Shown here piece by piece: positions 21,581-32,913 of a DNA stretch of 64,000 bases. Every line of letters begins with the position of its first letter. Positions within the stretch are counted from its first letter, which is position 1. The stretch is from Protonemura montana (taxonomy: Eukaryota; Arthropoda; Insecta; Plecoptera; Nemouridae), in NCBI GenBank assembly GCA_947568835.1, contig OX387611.1:7196001-7260000 (forward strand), given 5' to 3'. Under the pieces are notes generated by a model. That model worked only from the letters and a program-made list of their open reading frames with translations. It was not told where the DNA came from and made no database searches. Both the position numbers and the translations under genes were made by a program.

Positions 21581-24328
21581 CAAGTAAACTAAAATTGTTG
21601 GTTTGATGATGCCAAACAATGATATCTTACAAAACATTTTAAAAATAATTTGTATTTGTATTTGTTTAAAAAGATCAATTTTAAAAAAGCTTGTGATTTT
21701 TTATGTAAGATTTCAGTAGTATGTAGCTAGGTTTTACTCTTATCATTACTTTGAAATATATGGGAATATTTCTGAGAGTTGCTTTATAAAAAATAAGAAA
21801 TAAAAATAAAATAAAATTGGATGAGAACAAAACCATTTCTTTACAATGGTGGCAGCGTTCAATAAAAATGGTGACAGGGGTGGGATGATTAATTTTCACT
21901 CATATGTAAAAGCCGTTTGATTATTGTATACCAGTAGGATGTAAACACACAGCCTTACTGCTGTCAAAGACTTGTTTAAACGTAACATCAAAGAAATAAT
22001 CAACCGTTTTTATTTTTAATTTAAAAATTGACCAAACGAATTTCCTTTTTTTAATTTTCTACTCATCAAGCCATACGAAACGTCTAAACGTAAAAAAAAA
22101 CTAATCTTCAATAAACTCTTTTTCCAAGCTATTCATGTTTGTTTCTCGCCCGTTTTCAAAATCCCACTCAAAAAGACCACAAGTCACAATTAAATATTTT
22201 TTTTAAAGTAGATTTTTTTTTCAAATTAGCTTTAGATAGGGCAAAAAAAAAATACCCGTGCAATATCTGTTGGTGTATACGCGCTGATCGCACACTGCAA
22301 GCTCGACCATTAATCATTTCCGGGGCACGAGTGCGCCGCTTTTGATGTAATGGGCCCTCTCGATCCATCTCACATGCTCCCCCAACCCCCCCTTGAAAAA
22401 AAAAAATGCTTTGTTCCTCAAATGAAAACCGCTGCCCTGCTATACGGTCTGCCAAAACTGATTATCGCTCTTGTACCAATGTCCGGGAAATTTCAACCCA
22501 ACGATGTACCGGTTTTTTATGGCCTTTTTCAAAAACTATTGTGCTTTTCGTGTCAGGTCTAAAAAAAAAGTTTGCTTAAAATTTTGTAAAGAATTAATCC
22601 CTTTTCTTACAAAAATAACATTTCTAATGCGAATAAACGTTTAAGAAGATTTAAATCTTAAATGTTTAAGTCAATTTATACATTTTACAAGTTAACAGCT
22701 GATTTCTTAAACAGCATCATACACAGAATTGAAGCTTAAGATTTTATATTTTTTAAATCGGTGACATTTTACAAACGTCAAGCTAGAAAATGTCAGCAAC
22801 ACGCATAAAAAAAAAAGGAATTTTAAAATACAAAAAAAAAAAACACAGACAAATAGAGCACAGCGTGGTAAGCAAAAGAGTATGTTTTGGGATACAAAAT
22901 TACGCCGGGGTTTTGAATCAATTTTTTCTAAGCTTAAAGAGTGGCTTGAAATTCAAACCTTATTATGGTCTTGATGATAAAAAATTTGAAACAGAAAGTT
23001 AAAATTAGAGAAAATACTGACAGCTACAAAATTAAACTTGTTTGGAGTGATAGAACATTGTATTCTTGAATAAAGTACCATATTGAAAATTTAACTACCT
23101 TTGTTGAGTATTTTTAAAACTGTTTTGAGCCTTTTAAAATACAAGAGAATTAATAAAAAAAAAAATATATATAACTTTAAACCGAGTTTAAAACTAGTTC
23201 AGCTTGATTTTTGGTGATTTGGCTGATTAAAGCGCATTTGCATGAACGATTGCCATGTAAAGGAAAAAGATAATGTATATGTATTACGTTTCTGTTTGAT
23301 TAGTAGATAACTATACCTACCTAGAAAGAAACTGGATCTTGCTATGAGATGAAAATACCTTTCCGCAAAGTGCACCGAACAGCTCTAGCACATGAAATGA
23401 AATGCAAAAATGAGCATATAACATTGAAGCGAACTGTTCTCATGCCTGAGAACACCTGCCATGAATGAAGTCAACTAGGACAGTGAAAGGTTTATTGGAG
23501 ATTTGACTGGTCAAAAGCAGCAAAAATAAAATCAATACAATATCAACGTATACATCGGTTTATTGCAGATATTTCGGAGCTAACTCCAATGAACATTTAG
23601 ACTTAGCACCATGTTAATTGTGACTAAGGCCATCAACCTCGATTTGGCCCTTAAATGACCTATCAAAGTTCTATATTTGCAACATCAGAGTTACCGAAAG
23701 TTTTTCATAAGTTGGTTCTTGCAGAGCATAGCAGTTTTAAGCGGTATTTTTGTATAAAAAAGTACTACAACACTACACGAAAAAAGCATTGCACAAGTAA
23801 ACACAAGTAAGCACAAGCGGGTTCTCCGAAAAGAAACCACAGTAAACTAACGTTTACAACCTACTCAGGACTGCAAAATACGAAAACCCTCGATGTGTAG
23901 CTACCCTCGTTGGATAGAGCACGTATACATTATTCAAAAACCAAATACTGACGGTTTCGCCGATGGCTACACCCATCAGCGCACCACAGAACGTAACCGA
24001 ACTGAGAACAAGCGAACAGTTGCTAACAAAGGAGGAGAGATGTGTAGCTCATTTTGTTCGACATTTGCTTCGCGACCACGCAACTATAAAATACCACAAT
24101 TGGCCGTGCTCTCACGGCCTTCTGTAATAGGCAAGCGTATTTGTTGAAGTCAGATTTATCCAGTTCTGAAAAGCCTTTTTTTTTTAATTCAAATATGAAA
24201 GACTACAAGTTGTTTTTCTAAACGCTCAAAAAAAAAGTATTAATTATGGTTTATTGTAATACATCAAGTGTCAGAGCCTTAGCGCAAGTTTAAAAAAGTT
24301 TTTAGAAAAAATGAATGATCAGATTACC
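21581..24328. other. No gene seen
   Basis: 2.7 kb of A+T-rich DNA with many homopolymer runs. At about 23570-23605 the phrase GATATTTCGGAGCTAACTCC resembles foldback-repeat ends of the CGAAA type (see 31.6 kb). Open frames of 60-95 codons lack any recognisable motif. Confidence 0.35.
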
Positions 24329-24600
24329 ACTTTACCGACAAGGCCAGAGATGGCGACACTGACATGTCGAGTTTTGATAAATTTAGGTTTTTCGTTTTGT
24401 CGCTGATAACTCACATTTAAGACTAGTTTACACGTAATTCATAATTATTTTTGCTAGCTTCAGCTGTTTTCAGACATGTATTTATATTTTAATTAGTGAT
24501 TATTTATTTCTAGAGGTTTATTTAAAAGGACGGCCGCAATCGTCATCGGGTGACACCTGCCGTTAACGAGCATTGCCGGCTCGCTTGCTCAGCAGAAAGC
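24329..24600 (+). repeat. Unclassified dispersed repeat U (copy 2)
   Basis: CTTTACCGACAAGGCCAGAG at 24332, then TAGAGGTTTATTTAAAAGG about 175 bp later and TTGCCGGCTCGCTTGCTC. The module spacing is nearly the same as in copy 1. Confidence 0.7.
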
Positions 24601-24762
24601 TTAACAATACTGCCAAGGCTCTAAATATAATCATATAAACATAATAGTAAAATAATTGACATCGTAAATAATAACAATAAAGCAAAAATGCTGATCGACA
24701 TTTACATAACCTAACAAAACACCCCTGTGACCTGCAACTGAGAATATGTAAGCATATCCAAA

Positions 24763-25165
24763 ACTACTGAATTTCCCAACATTTCGTAACATATACTAGT
24801 TACTTCTTCAAGGGTTAAAGCAGTCCTGACAATTTTCCAATAATAAAAGAACCACATAAAATTATAACAATTACCTAGTTCAAGCTTCCTAAATGCATCC
24901 TAAAGATCCTAAAGATGCATTTAGGAAGCTTGAACTAGGTAATTGTTATAATTTTATGTGGTTCTTTTGTTATCCGAAAATTGTCAGGACTGCTCAAACC
25001 TCTGAAGAAGTAGCTAGTATATGTTACGAAACGCCGGGAAATTTAGTAGCCCTTTACTTAGCATTCAAAAGCCAGTTCAAATAGTTTTTCTAAAAAACTA
25101 GTGCTAAGGATAAATCAAGTAGACATGAGTCTAAAAACCATCATATCACAAAACTGTCTCTTAAA
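24763..25165. repeat. Foldback element with about 137-bp palindromic arms
   Basis: Arms 24763-24899 and 24914-25051 are reverse complements around a 14-nt centre; the innermost ~57 bp are perfect. Outward of the right arm come TTAGCATTCAAAAGCCAG and AAGTAGACATGAGTC, found also at 31.8, 54.8 and 59.5 kb. The right arm includes TCTGAAGAAGTAGC and TTACGAAACG, a CTGA..GA / CGAAAC pairing like that of hammerhead-bearing retroelement repeats. The 63-codon frame within it is an artefact. Confidence 0.9.
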
Positions 25166-25756
25166 TTTTCAGCCAACTAGCGGCGACTCTCCCTATTCAT
25201 GTACCACTTCCAATATAATCCAATATAAACTCGGTACGTGACGTAAACTAGGTGAACTGCCGTACGTGTTTACAGCTTCGCGATGTGACCGCTGCTGGCG
25301 CGGTAATCAAGATGAACGATCCAACTCTCTGTCGTCTCTGTCGTCACTGTCCCCTGGACTGATGTAGGATAATTCATTTAAATTCAACAATTAGCGCACT
25401 CTGTCGACGAACTAATTGAATCAATTGGTGCAGATGGCTGGGCATTAGAAACGTCCAGGGGGATTGTTTCGGCGGCACGGACGTCAGGTCCGGTTATTTG
25501 GAAATTCGTAAAGTTTGATATATTCGCGGGAGTGCGAGATTGAATTTTGCATGGTAATCTGAATTTTAGCCGAGGTAGGGTGCTTTGATTTGATTTGGTT
25601 TGCATTTTGATGGCGTTTAAGTGTTTAGCAGGCTTGTTGCTGGCGTATTTAACAAACACAAGTTTTAATGTGTCTCCTTAAAGTCGCATAGGTTCTTATA
25701 TAATATTAGCACGGGTAATAATATTGTAAGTTGAAGTCAAAGCGTGTCATACTTTT
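25166..25756. other. Single-copy-looking pocket, no confirmed gene
   Basis: More G+C-rich than its surroundings, with CpGs retained. A 91-codon minus-strand frame (25384-25659) begins MFVKYASNKPAKHLN. It has balanced composition but no domain, splice support or poly(A) signal that I could tie to it. Confidence 0.25.
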
Positions 25757-25870
25757 CTGCAAAGAGCAAACGAGGCCGGTAACGCGTGGTAACGGTGGTG
25801 ACCACTCGATGGCGCTTGCCATTGTCCTTTTTAACAAACCTCTAAATGTATTAACCATCCATTTTTGTTG
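25757..25870 (-). repeat. Unclassified dispersed repeat U (copy 3, internally deleted)
   Basis: On the minus strand: CTTTTTACCAACAAAAATGG is followed after only ~15 bp by TTTAGAGGTTTGTTAAAAAGG, then CAAGCGCCATCGAGTGG. The central ~160 bp of other copies is absent. Confidence 0.7.
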
Positions 25871-26585
25871 GTAAAAAGGTCATTTATCGACCATTTTTCG
25901 TAAAGTATGTTTAAAATTAGCGCTGTGTTTATTTCTAACTGAAAGATTTCATGACAGTTCACTCAATTTATTTTGTTTTATTTAAATAACCAACAATTAA
26001 TAATCGTTTTGAGCACAAAATTACTCAAAAAGAAAGATACAAGAAATGAAAGAGCTACAACTTTAAACAAATAAATTGCTAATGATGCGTGACCTCATGC
26101 GTATCACAAACAAAATAGCATCTGTATTTCACAAACACTTAAAAAAAAAAATACTCATCGCAGATCACAACCTCATTAGCAATGTGAATCGTGAATGCCT
26201 TGGAAAACAAAACCAAAAATACGACGCCTCCGTGTTCACTAGTGAAAAAAGAACATTCTGCAAAACATGCGCTAATTCGGTTAATTGCTTTGGTCGCCAT
26301 CGCGCCTGCGCAAAGCGTAATTAATTGATCACCACGTGCAAGCTAATCATTTCACCCGTTGCTTTTCAAAAAGGCGGTTAGATAATTGCAAGCCACCTGG
26401 AAGAAAATAATGAGCTGGATGCCAAAGGGCTTTGGCTTGATGTGTGTTTGTTTCAGTTTCAACCAGTTTTGTAATTCAATACAGCCGTGATGTCACTTAG
26501 TTTTTTTTTCATTCTAAAAATGAACAGAAAATAAAAGTGGTTTTCTCTCTGCCTTATTGCAGTGTTCCCTACAATTAATTGATTT
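25871..26585. other. No gene seen
   Basis: A+T-rich. The 82-codon plus frame at 26076 carries no recognisable motif. Confidence 0.3.
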
Positions 26586-27007
26586 GTGGTCTTTAACGAC
26601 GGACTGTTTTGACAACGGGCCATGAGGCACTGGTCTTTTAGCGTTTGTGAATGATTGAATGATAATGATGAATCTAACCTAGTCTAGAAGAGAGGAGGGG
26701 AAACCCGGTGCCGCCACGTAGCCTACTCCTGTCGAAGAGCACCAAGGGAACCACCGGCTTAACGTCCCTTCCGAAGGACGGTACAACGCGTACATCAGGA
26801 TTCCTCTACAAATCCATGCTGTCGAGAGGTTGATAAGCAAGGCGAGTGAAGTTGCTGTACAAACTTTCATCCCTCGAACCTGTCTCCCGAACAGAACTTG
26901 TCATGTGTATGATGGTCACACATCCAATACTTGACTCAGCGCAGTGTTGCTTAACTTCGGTGATCTCAAGAGAACCGGTGTTTCCAACACGCCGAACCGT
27001 TTGGCTT
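26586..27007 (-). repeat. 5S-headed SINE, near full length (copy 3)
   Basis: Reading minus: 5S-like head (ACACCGGTTCTCTTGAG, ACCGAAGTTAAGCAAC, TGGATGTGTGACC), body, GACGTTAAGCCGG domain, a CATCATTATCATTC stretch and the tail CCGTCGTTAAAG. In 5S rRNA the region CCGAAGTTAAGCAAC..GGATGGGTGACC holds the internal pol III promoter, so the head is probably the SINE's promoter. Confidence 0.95.
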
Positions 27008-27033
27008 AGAGGTCATAAAGATTGATTAATTTA

Positions 27034-27260
27034 ATGTCACTGTTTAACGACGCACTGTTTTTATAACTGGGACATTGACACTAGTTTGTGGCGTAGATAA
27101 ATAATCGACAGTGCTGCTACCGGGTATCCTCTCGTCCCTTCTCTGCTAGATTCGCTTTGAGGTCATCCTCATTATCATCCACTTATTCACAGACGCCATA
27201 TGATCTGTGCCACACGTCTAGTTGTCAAAACAGTGCGTCGTTAAACACAACAAATTTAGA
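27034..27260. repeat. Inverted tail-out pair of the 5S-headed SINE (copy 4)
   Basis: A short minus-strand tail (TGTTTAACGACGCACTG, 27041-27095) faces a longer plus-strand tail piece ending CAGTGCGTCGTTAAAC at about 27247. Both 3' ends point outward, the same arrangement as in the tRNA-bearing element palindromes. Confidence 0.75.
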
Positions 27261-27849
27261 AATCTTAGTTGTTAACCCAACGGCATCACCAAAGACACAT
27301 CTTTTATATCGTCGACCCACATGCGTGCCCAGCGGCGTCAACCAACAAGTGGACCATCAACCCCGTCATACCAGCCCACCTACGCCACCGTGTTACCCCT
27401 GGTTACCACACTTAATTGAAATCCAACCAGTGGACGAATCGATACCAGTCCACCATCTCCATCTCACTCTACCTCATAGGGAACAGCAACTTCCTCCAAC
27501 TCTCTCCCTCTTCCTCTCGCTACATCATCATACTCCATCCGTCGTCCATATTTATATTCTCTCAGTTCTTTCACACAAAAAAAAAAACCAAATCTGAAAC
27601 CATTTCCTAATTATTATTGTTTTCCCAGCGGCATCAGTTGTAGAAACCGCCAGACAGCGTTGGCGTACATGGTTTCGGTTTTAGCTCTCACCTGTGTTGT
27701 TGTAACACACGTGTTATGTGTGTTGTAAAGGGGATGTTGGCCAGTTGCCGTCGAGTCGCACACGGATGTACCTCGGTATGTTGAACAAGCTCCAACGAGG
27801 ACAGGAACTCAGATTCGCAAAGTTGTCGCTGTTCGCTATCCATGTGGTA
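27261..27849. other. C/A- and C/T-rich stretch, no gene seen
   Basis: Strong pyrimidine bias at about 27290-27560 opens a 146-codon plus frame rich in P, H, S and L. Composition explains it, and it starts inside a SINE. Confidence 0.4.
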
Positions 27850-28505
27850 ACGGACACTCGCCGTCGCCTCTGTGCTGGTCATTCCGTGACAGGGTGCTTG
27901 TTTCGCTTCACGCAAAGGAGCGGACACTCGCCGTCGCCTCTGTGCTGGTCATTCCGTGACAGGGTGCTTGTTTCGCTCCACGAAAAGGAGCGGACACTCG
28001 TCGTCGCCTCTGTGCTGGACATTCCGTGACAGGGTGCTTGTTTCGCTCCACGTAAAGAAGCGGACACTCGCCGTCGCCTCTGTGCTGGACATTGCGTGAC
28101 AGGGTGCTTGTTTCGCTCCACGCAAAGAAGCGGACACTCGCCGTCGCCTCTGTGCTGGACATTGCGTGACAGGGTGCTTGTTTCGCTCCACGCAAAGAAG
28201 CGGACACTCGCCGTCGCATCTGTGCTGGACATTCCGTGACAGGGTGCTTGTTTCGCTCCACGCAAAGAAGCGGACACTCGCCATCGCCTCTGTGCTGGAC
28301 ATTCCGTGACAGGGTGCTTGTTTCGCTCCACGCAAAGAAGCGGACACTCGCCGTCGCATCTGTGCTGGACATTCCGTGACAGGGTGCTTGTTTCGCTCCA
28401 CGCAAAGGAGCGGACACACACCGTCGCCTCTGTGCTGGACATTGCGTGACAGGGTGCTTGTTTCGCTCCACGCAAAGGAACGGACACTAGCCGTCGCCTC
28501 TATGC
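27850..28505. repeat. 70-bp minisatellite (about 9 units)
   Basis: TTTCGCT recurs at 27901, 27971, 28041, 28111, 28181, 28251, 28321, 28391 and 28461, exactly 70 bp apart. Read on minus the unit is stop-free in all three frames, giving overlapping frames of 202, 187 and 156 codons with a 70-residue period. Confidence 0.97.
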
Positions 28506-28809
28506 TGCAAATTCTTAGACAGGGGAAATGTTTGACTTCAATATCGACTCTATTTGTGTTGCTCGTTGCTAGGAAACATAATGAAATACACGTGTCATTG
28601 CCATCAAAGTTTTGTTTATTGTTTTAAGTGTTGACATTTCTTTTTCTCTTGTTGTCGTTTCTATGGTGACTAATAACAGGTTTAGGCCAGAATAAAGGTG
28701 TTGCAAAACAGAGTTGTGCGAAAATATGGACTTTTCTTCAACTTAACCGGAATGACTCATTGAAGACATCTGCACGGTGAGTCTCAGCACATTCAGTTAT
28801 GTCGACACC
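28506..28809. other. No gene seen
   Basis: Flank of the 70-bp array; no recognisable feature. Confidence 0.3.
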
Positions 28810-29156
28810 AAATGGTATGGCCTTTTGGAAACACCGGTCCTCGTGAGATCACCGAAGATAGGCAACACTACGCTGAGTCAGATATTGGAGGGGTGACTTT
28901 CATACACATGACCAGTTCTGTTCGGGAGAGAGGTTGAAGGGGTGAAAATTAGAGCAAGAACTTAATTCGCCTTGCTTATAAACCTCTCGACAGCATGCAT
29001 TTGTGGTGGAATCCTGCTGTTTGAGTTGAACCGTTCTTTGGAAGGGACGTTAAGCCGGTGGTCCACTTGGTGCTCTACGACATAAGCAGGCTTCAAAGCG
29101 GCACCGAGTTTCTCTAAATCCCTTCTAGAATAGGTTAGGTTAATCGTCATCCTCCA
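28810..29156 (+). repeat. 5S-headed SINE (copy 5)
   Basis: Plus strand, full head (GGTATGGCCTTTTGG, ACACCGGTCCTCGTGAG) through the GGGACGTTAAGCCGG domain to GGTTAGGTTAATCG. It lacks the last ~80 bp of the tail. Confidence 0.93.
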
Positions 29157-29448
29157 AAGATTATTCGATCAGTGTCACATGGCCTATCAATCAGTTATGT
29201 GGACGGTCATTTGTAGCTTTAAATTCTTTCCCTTTTTGATGAGCTCCAATCAGATTTTGGGATAATTTTTGAACTTAAATACGCAAGTTATATTATTAAA
29301 TGCTTTTATTGCCATCTTGCTGTCGTTACACCAAACTATTTATATCTGAAACGTTTTTGCAATTTTATTCAACCTTACATTAACCTGTAATTTATTTTAT
29401 ATTTTAAGTGACAATGCGAGGCAAAAGCAGAGTTCGATGGCATAATTT

Positions 29449-29682
29449 ATGGTGTTTAACGACGCACTGTTTTCAAAGTGGGCTCTGTGATGCTGGTCTG
29501 GTGACGTTGGTTAATGAGTTGTTGATTAGTAATGATGATGTACCTAACGTGATGGAGGGTGACTTAATACGTTACTTTTGTCGAAGAGCACCAAGGGGAC
29601 CACCGGCTTAATGTTCTTTCCGAATGACGGGTGTTTTCGAATAGCGTATTTCATCTAAAACTCCATGCTGACGAGTTGATTA
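29449..29682 (-). repeat. 5S-headed SINE tail and domain (copy 6)
   Basis: GGTGTTTAACGACGCACTG, then GAGCACCAAGGGGACCACC, then an eroded body ending near CTCCATGCTGACGAG. The 5S-like head is missing. Confidence 0.88.
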
Positions 29683-30552
29683 TTTGAGAGGTAAATTGAG
29701 AGGTAATTTACGTTTCTTTTTTTATATACTTTTATGTCAATTCATAAAATATTTACATTGAAATTCCCAAACATTAATAAACAAAAATATGGCAAGGAAA
29801 TTGATCTTAGAGATGCATTTTTAAGTAGTTATTGATTTTTTAAGATGTTCTTTACATCGACATGTCAGCATATAAGAAACCCGTCAACTACAAAAAAAAA
29901 AATCTTTTTTATGTGGTCCTAATGAAGACATTTTTTCAAACATAACACCGAACAGGTAAATTTCAATTTATTTTAATTTAAAAATCAAAAGATATGTATC
30001 TATATCTATAAAAGCTAGATTTACCTGAACGCATTCAATATTTTTTATAGTGCCACAACACTAATACCGATCCCATTACTCCAAATAAATCTATAAAATT
30101 GCTTTTAAGCAGTAGTTTGTGGTTTTAAACATCCCATCATGTATCATTTCAACATTTTTACTACCGCTAACGCAACACAGTTAGCGGTAAATAATATACT
30201 TTGGCCAGCGTAATAGTCGTTTTTACAGTTGATAAAATGCCATAGCAAGCAGCATTTTCTCATTTTTATCGTTCATTGAAATGTGTGTACCTATATCTAC
30301 GGAGTATATTTTTACACCCTGTACATTTCTTGTACTTTTTTTTTACGAGTCGCTTTTAGCTGGTCGTTATTGCGGCGTGTGCGTGCCTAGTGAAGCCGGA
30401 TCGGTTTCGTAAATAAATATTTATTAAACCAACCCTCAGCTTCGGGCGTTGTATATGTACTGACCGGTGACTACGGTGAAAAATAATATATAGCTTCAGG
30501 AGAAATCACTGATATGTAGCGACTTGGTTTGAAAAAAGAAATGATTGGTTTG
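29683..30552. other. No gene seen
   Basis: A+T-rich DNA. A 10-bp inverted repeat (CCGCTAAC..GTTAGCGG) stands near 30167-30187. Confidence 0.3.
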
Positions 30553-30967
30553 TTGATTTTAACGATGCACTGTTTTGACAAGAGAACCTGAGATACTGGT
30601 ATAATGGAGTCGGTGAATGAGTGGATGTTAATGAACCTAACCTAAACTTGCTTAGAAAAGGAAACCCCGGTACCGGCACGTAGCCTACTCCTGTCGAAGA
30701 GCTCCAAGGGGAACACCGGCTTAGCGTCCCTTCCGAAGGACGGTAAAACGCAAACAACAGGATTACTTCACAAATCCATGCTGTCGAGAGGTTGATGAGC
30801 AAGGCGACAAAATGTGTACTAACTTTCATCCCTCCTACCTCTCAAAATGCATAATTGGCAATGTGTATGATGGTCACCCATCCAATACCTGACCCATCGT
30901 ACTCGTAGTGCTGCTTAACTTCGGTGATCTCACAAGGACTGGTGCTTTTAACACGCCAAACCGTTCG
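30553..30967 (-). repeat. 5S-headed SINE, near full length (copy 7)
   Basis: All parts from tail (TTTTAACGATGCACTG) to head (GCCAAACCGTTCG) are present in minus orientation. A local replacement of about 15 bp near 30845 disrupts the body. Confidence 0.94.
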
Positions 30968-31589
30968 ATTTGGTACATAGTTAACAATAAAGGTGACAAG
31001 GTACGAATTATATGTGTATTTATAATTTTTTAATAAAAAAAATTCTGACTCAATTTGTAGCAAATGGCTTTTAAAAGTAAGAACACGAGATATAGTTTAC
31101 CAGTAACCGTAAAAGTACCGTAAAAGCAACCCTTTTTTCGTAGAACTCAAATAAATACAAAGATAACAAAAAAACATGTTTGTTTTGTTTTTCCTGTGTA
31201 AAATAATTGGCCTGATTCCATGTCACATGTATTATTGAATGAGAATTCAATTCTTCTCGTGTCGTTTTTCTATATGGTGTTTTTCCGATTTTTTTTCTTG
31301 TTTTTTTAAAAAACAGTCAAAAAAAAACAATGAAGATATTTTGATATTGTGAAGAACTGGAGAGGTTTGTTACATAATACAGCAATCATTGTTGAGAAAT
31401 GCTGGAATTTGATCTTGCCTTCAAATAATTGTGTCCACGATTTTTAGTTACCCAGCCGTCATGAAAAGATTGTCATTTGGCAATTTCGTGTTTTGCAAAA
31501 TAATAATATGGTTTACTGGCTCATTGTTCACTTCCAGCTTATCCATTTATTGCAAGCCCTTATTTTTGTATTTTTTTTTATTTTGACTG
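30968..31589. other. No gene seen
   Basis: A+T-rich with poly-T and poly-A runs; no recognisable feature. Confidence 0.3.
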
Positions 31590-32110
31590 ATGGTATAAAA
31601 AAATCTTGAATATCTTGTGATTGTTTTGAGATGTGTTTTGCGGTTTTGCTCAGTGTTGAAGAGTTTTCTGGTTCTAAAAAGGGACCTAACATCTCGACGT
31701 TTTGACGTGCCACGGATCGTCATCTTCAGGAGGATGGTGCTTATTTTTAAAAGCAATTTTAATTAAAAATTTGAATTAAACATTTTTAAAAGCAATTTAA
31801 AATAAAAAAAAATATATATATATAATTTTTGAAAAAACTATTTGAAATGGGTTTTGAATGCTAAGTAAAGGGCAACTAAATTTCCCGACATTTCGTAACT
31901 TGTACCATCGTGATAGTCTAATAGTTGAGACATGATAGTCTAAAAACCACCATAAAAAGTATCATTCTCCTGAAGATGACGAGCCTCGTCACAACGTCGA
32001 GACGTTAGGCCCTTTTTTGGACCAAAAAACACCTCAACGTAGAGCAAAACTGCAAAACACATCTCAAAATCACACCACGGCTCTGAAAAAAACCACTCAA
32101 CCAAATGTCA
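31590..32110. repeat. Foldback repeat with inverted arms of about 130 bp
   Basis: A minus arm at about 31590-31740 and a plus arm at about 31965-32100 share CTGAAGATGACGA, ACGTCGAGA, GTTAGG and GCAAAACACATCTCAAAA. Between the arms (31826-31950) lie pieces of the foldback family at 24.8 kb (TTTGAATGCTAAGTAAAG, ATTTCGTAACTTGTACC). Arm identity is roughly three quarters, so this copy is old. Confidence 0.8.
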
Positions 32111-32913
32111 TGTCATTTTTTGGTATAGAATAAAATTAAAAAACACAACTACTTTGGTGTCAGTGGGTGGGATCAAACAATAAAATCACGAATTTTATGT
32201 GGAAACTAAATTGTTTATAACGTTAAAGAGAACACATCCCCACGCAATAAATTTCACCGATAACTTAATTATCACTCAAATTAACCTCCCCACGTTTATA
32301 AGATGGAATTTCCAAACATCACCGCAGTCAACGCAGCCTGGTGAGAAAACTCACAAAGTGCATGACACGATTATAACGGATTTCACAGCCATCTTAGTTT
32401 TCGGCGGACGTTCTAACCAGACATTATATACCTGGCGGTGATTTTGTGACGTAAGCACAACGAATTTTAAGTTTAAATTTTGACGTCTAGTGCTAACGAG
32501 ATGAAGACTCGAAAGTCATTGAAGTAAATGATTCATTTTGGGCTGCTAACGGTTGGGTGCGGAGAGAGGGTGTGGGAGATGAAATTATCGAAGATATCTG
32601 TGGAAATTTGAATCGCTTGGTGGTCTCGGTTTTGGGACATGAATACGATTCTACTGACCGTTTAATTTGCCAAAATAAAACACAGTTTATTTCTTAATTT
32701 ATGCAGCTAACTTTCTGCAAAAATATTTTTACATATTTACAGTGTGAATTGCAAAGTCATGGCAAAAAAAAAAATCGTAACGGCGTTTGCGTTGCAGTGC
32801 GAAATGATTCAAATCAGTTGAATTTTACCATTAAATAATACCAACCTTACAATAAAGTTTTGACACATTTGAAATGTTTTTAATAAAAGCTAGGTCATTG
32901 ATGATTAATTATC
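32111..32913. other. No gene seen
   Basis: The 80-codon plus frame at 32199 has no motif or splice support; no other feature. Confidence 0.3.

Noticed and set aside
25384-25659. 91-codon minus frame as a gene
   Set aside because: Composition is fair, but there is no domain, splice signal, poly(A) signal or start context. Kept only as a note.
26586-27007. A 5S rRNA gene
   Set aside because: Only the 5' and middle part of 5S is present, diverged and joined to a SINE body; there is no terminator T-run at the right place.
27879-28487. A 202-codon minus-strand open frame as a repeat protein
   Set aside because: It equals the 70-bp array. All three minus frames are open and there is no start or splice context, so the frame is a by-product of the unit.
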